64,000 bases of DNA from Meira nashicola (lineage: Eukaryota; Basidiomycota; Exobasidiomycetes; Exobasidiales; Brachybasidiaceae): positions 1 through 64,000 of the forward strand of contig BCJU01000010.1 in NCBI GenBank assembly GCA_001600355.1, given 5' to 3'. The notes beneath the pieces were generated by a model. That model saw only the letters and a list, made by a program, of their open reading frames with translations, made no database searches and was not told the origin of the DNA. Made by a program: the position numbers and the translations under genes. Numbering within the stretch: the first letter of the stretch is position 1; the number at the start of each line of letters is the position of its first letter. Positions 62,635 to 64,000 of the stretch are shown piece by piece.

Positions 62635-62988
62635 TGTTTTTAATAATTAGCAGGTACTTGAGGATTTTATAAATAGGCTTATTTCGTTGCATTTTTCGTT
62701 TCATGGTAGTGGAATATAGTTGAAATAATGCTTTCATAATCATTATGGACCTAGAGTTGAATGGATTTTTATATCTGAATACATGATAAGTAGAACAACA
62801 ATCATATCCTTATTCTGAATTATTGGTTGTTAAGGAAGACTGTATACACGTATCATTCAGGTTGTTGATGTACTGCTAGCATAGTATATCTTTAACTATA
62901 AGTAACCTATATAGAAATCTAAAAAGACGCTTAATGAGACAAAAAGTGCTTTGCGTCATAAAATGGTGAGATGTCCATAATGTTCTTA
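62635..62988. other. Convergent 3' intergenic region
   Basis: 354 AT-rich bases between the transporter and the small membrane-protein gene. Nothing recognised. Confidence 0.45.
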
Positions 62989-63459
62989 TCATAGTTCTGG
63001 CTTTTGTCTGATTTTTATCCAGGCATAAGTAAACGGCCCAATTGCAGCCCAAGCGAAAAATATATCTCCAATAAGATGAGCACGATCTTTTGCATTGAAA
63101 ATGCCCATAAGTGTCATTAAACTAATATGTGCAATCATTCCGGTTGCAGTAAAGTCAAAGAAGACAACATTCGAAAGAGGATCTTCTGCTGCACGTAATA
63201 CGTAGAAACCCCAAACGATATTTATAATAGCAATCATTTGCTCATACTGTTCTGCCCCACCTGGTCCCCAACGAAGTAGAGAGTCTAAATAATCAGGTAT
63301 CGGTAAGCGAAGCCAAGCACCAAAGAATGCAAGACTAAAGAAAAAAATCACAGTAAAGCCAAACCATCTTGCAACACGAGTAAAATAAGTAAGCGATTCC
63401 CTTTCTGCCAATTTTACTGGAGAAGAAGTTGTTTCTTGATGTGGAGTGTTTCTGCTCAT
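62989..63459 (-). CDS. Small four-helix membrane protein, DUF6632-like (tentative)
   Basis: 156 residues, intronless. Four hydrophobic segments are seen: VARWFGFTVIFFFSLAFFG, IIAIVWGFYVL region, FFDFTATGMIAHISLMTLMG and FFAWAAIGPFTYAW. Words such as AAEDPLSNVVFFDF and DRAHLIGDIFF recall small bacterial-type DUF6632 membrane proteins, but I hold that loosely. Function unknown. Confidence 0.55.
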   Translation of the reverse strand: MSRNTPHQETTSSPVKLAERESLTYFTRVARWFGFTVIFFFSLAFFGAWLRLPIPDYLDSLLRWGPGGAEQYEQMIAIINIVWGFYVLRAAEDPLSNVVFFDFTATGMIAHISLMTLMGIFNAKDRAHLIGDIFFAWAAIGPFTYAWIKIRQKPEL

Positions 63460-63807
63460 CTTTACAAAGGAGGTCAGAAAAGATGGTTCTAATCAGGTGA
63501 ATTGATTAAGATAGATCCCATTTAAATATCTTTTTACAGAGTGATCTGAGCGTCATTTTAGTGATTACGACGTCGATAATACTTATAAGTTCTGGATTAT
63601 AATCTACTCCGACTTCCGCTCCGTTTTTTTTTCGTCTACTTTGAATGCAATTGGAACTTATTCTTCCTAGGTATAAGCTTCTGGAATTCTTTCTGTTTAC
63701 CCTCGGAAAAATTAACTGAGCATCGAGTCTGCATTGAGTGAGACTTTTAAAATCATTGTTTTTAAAGCTCAGCATATAAAGGGAAGCAATACGAAAATGG
63801 TAATGCT
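63460..63807. other. Intergenic, nothing recognised
   Basis: 348 bases, including a minus-strand ORF (63506-63775) without recognisable features. No gene is supported. Confidence 0.4.
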
Positions 63808-64000
63808 CTATGCGCAGCGCAGCGCATTTTTAGAAAGCATTTCTATTTCCTTTTTCAAAAATATAGACTGAGGAGCTTCACCTTTTTTATCATAAGGCGG
63901 AAAAGCAGGACAAGACTGAAAGCCAACGCGAGAGTAAAATCTTCTAGCCTGTTGTACAAATGTTCCAGTTTCCACTAAAAGAGTTTTGAAACCGAGCTGT
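63808..64000 (-). CDS. GNAT-family N-acetyltransferase, C-terminus only
   Basis: A frame open to the right edge reads QLGFKTLLVETGTFVQQARR, FYSRVGFQSCPAFPPYDKKG and SIFLKKEI. The LVETG and A..FYSRVGF words are the fourth and fifth strands of a GNAT fold where acetyl-CoA binds. Only about 63 residues are inside the window. The stop codon (63808-63810) and last codons fall in a TGCGCAGCGCAGCGCA sequence, one of the dispersed GC-rich words, so the extreme C-terminus may have been altered by that repeat. Confidence 0.8.
   Translation of the reverse strand, partial: QLGFKTLLVETGTFVQQARRFYSRVGFQSCPAFPPYDKKGEAPQSIFLKKEIEMLSKNALRCA
63811..63826. repeat. GC-rich palindromic word, one of at least seven copies
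   Basis: TGCGCAGCGCAGCGCA here. Related words occur at 17863-17876, 20775-20785, 33331-33370, 39152-39166, 43647-43660 and 46551-46570. They share a GCGCTGCGC/GCGCAGCGC core and stand out in an AT-rich sequence. Confidence 0.7.

Noticed and set aside
1..64000. CRISPR array, rRNA operon or bacterial operon
   Set aside because: No regularly spaced repeats, no rRNA sequence, and spliced eukaryotic genes throughout.

Overview
The window is nuclear DNA of a fungus. It is AT-rich, and genes lie on both strands with long intergenic stretches. Most genes are intronless or carry one or a few short introns (about 58-95 bp) with GTAAGT/GTGAGT-type donors. The protein set is fungal: Zn2Cys6 and Nrg1-like C2H2 factors, PAS-GATA factors of the white-collar-2 type, fasciclin and GPI-type wall proteins, a GH11 xylanase, and MFS sugar and monocarboxylate transporters. 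The species cannot be fixed from sequence alone. A dikaryotic, plant-associated, probably basidiomycete fungus is my inference. Isolated single N bases occur only in the first ~14.7 kb, which looks like collapsed allelic variation or poorer data there.

Left part (1-24 kb): the left edge cuts a minus-strand gene that joins a 2H phosphoesterase-like N-terminus to a dual-specificity/tyrosine phosphatase domain, the architecture of fungal 'Swiss Army Knife' RNA-repair-type proteins. Then come a decayed TDT-family transporter, an Nrg1-like zinc-finger gene, two tandem PAS-GATA paralogues (9.3-15.1 kb), a 3.4 kb empty stretch, a decayed cysteine-synthase-family gene, a small secreted PPxY protein, the tail of a GPR1/FUN34/YaaH transporter, and an intact secreted GH97 enzyme, a family best known from bacteria.

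Middle (25-47 kb): a mix of intact single genes and vestiges. Intact ones include an alpha/beta hydrolase, an E/Q-rich GPI-type protein, a two-domain fasciclin protein, a monocarboxylate-type MFS transporter, an enoyl-CoA hydratase with one intron, a TLC-like membrane protein, a purple acid phosphatase, a second small secreted PPxY protein, a GH11 xylanase and a DUF1264/OBAP protein. Vestiges include an NmrA fragment at 28.0 kb, paired membrane-protein remnants at 28.2 and 43.2 kb, and a possible Harbinger-like transposase tail at 38.7 kb. A short GC-rich palindromic word (core GCGCTGCGCAGCGC) recurs between genes.

Right part (47-64 kb): denser and intact. It holds a type-B carboxylesterase, an NmrA-like reductase, a five-exon SDR and a beta-class-like GST. 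These are followed by a Zn2Cys6 regulator, a GH35/DUF5597 beta-galactosidase-like enzyme, a secreted GH93 exo-arabinanase-like enzyme, an intracellular GH51 arabinofuranosidase and an MFS sugar transporter. I read the last five (52.6-62.6 kb) as a candidate arabinan/arabinogalactan utilisation cluster: GH93 trims arabinan outside the cell, the transporter imports the products, GH51 and the GH35-like enzyme finish them inside, and the neighbouring Zn2Cys6 factor may control the set. CreA/Mig1-type (SYGGRG) words are grouped in the GH93/GH51 shared promoter and just upstream of the transporter. A small membrane protein and the C-terminus of a GNAT acetyltransferase close the window.
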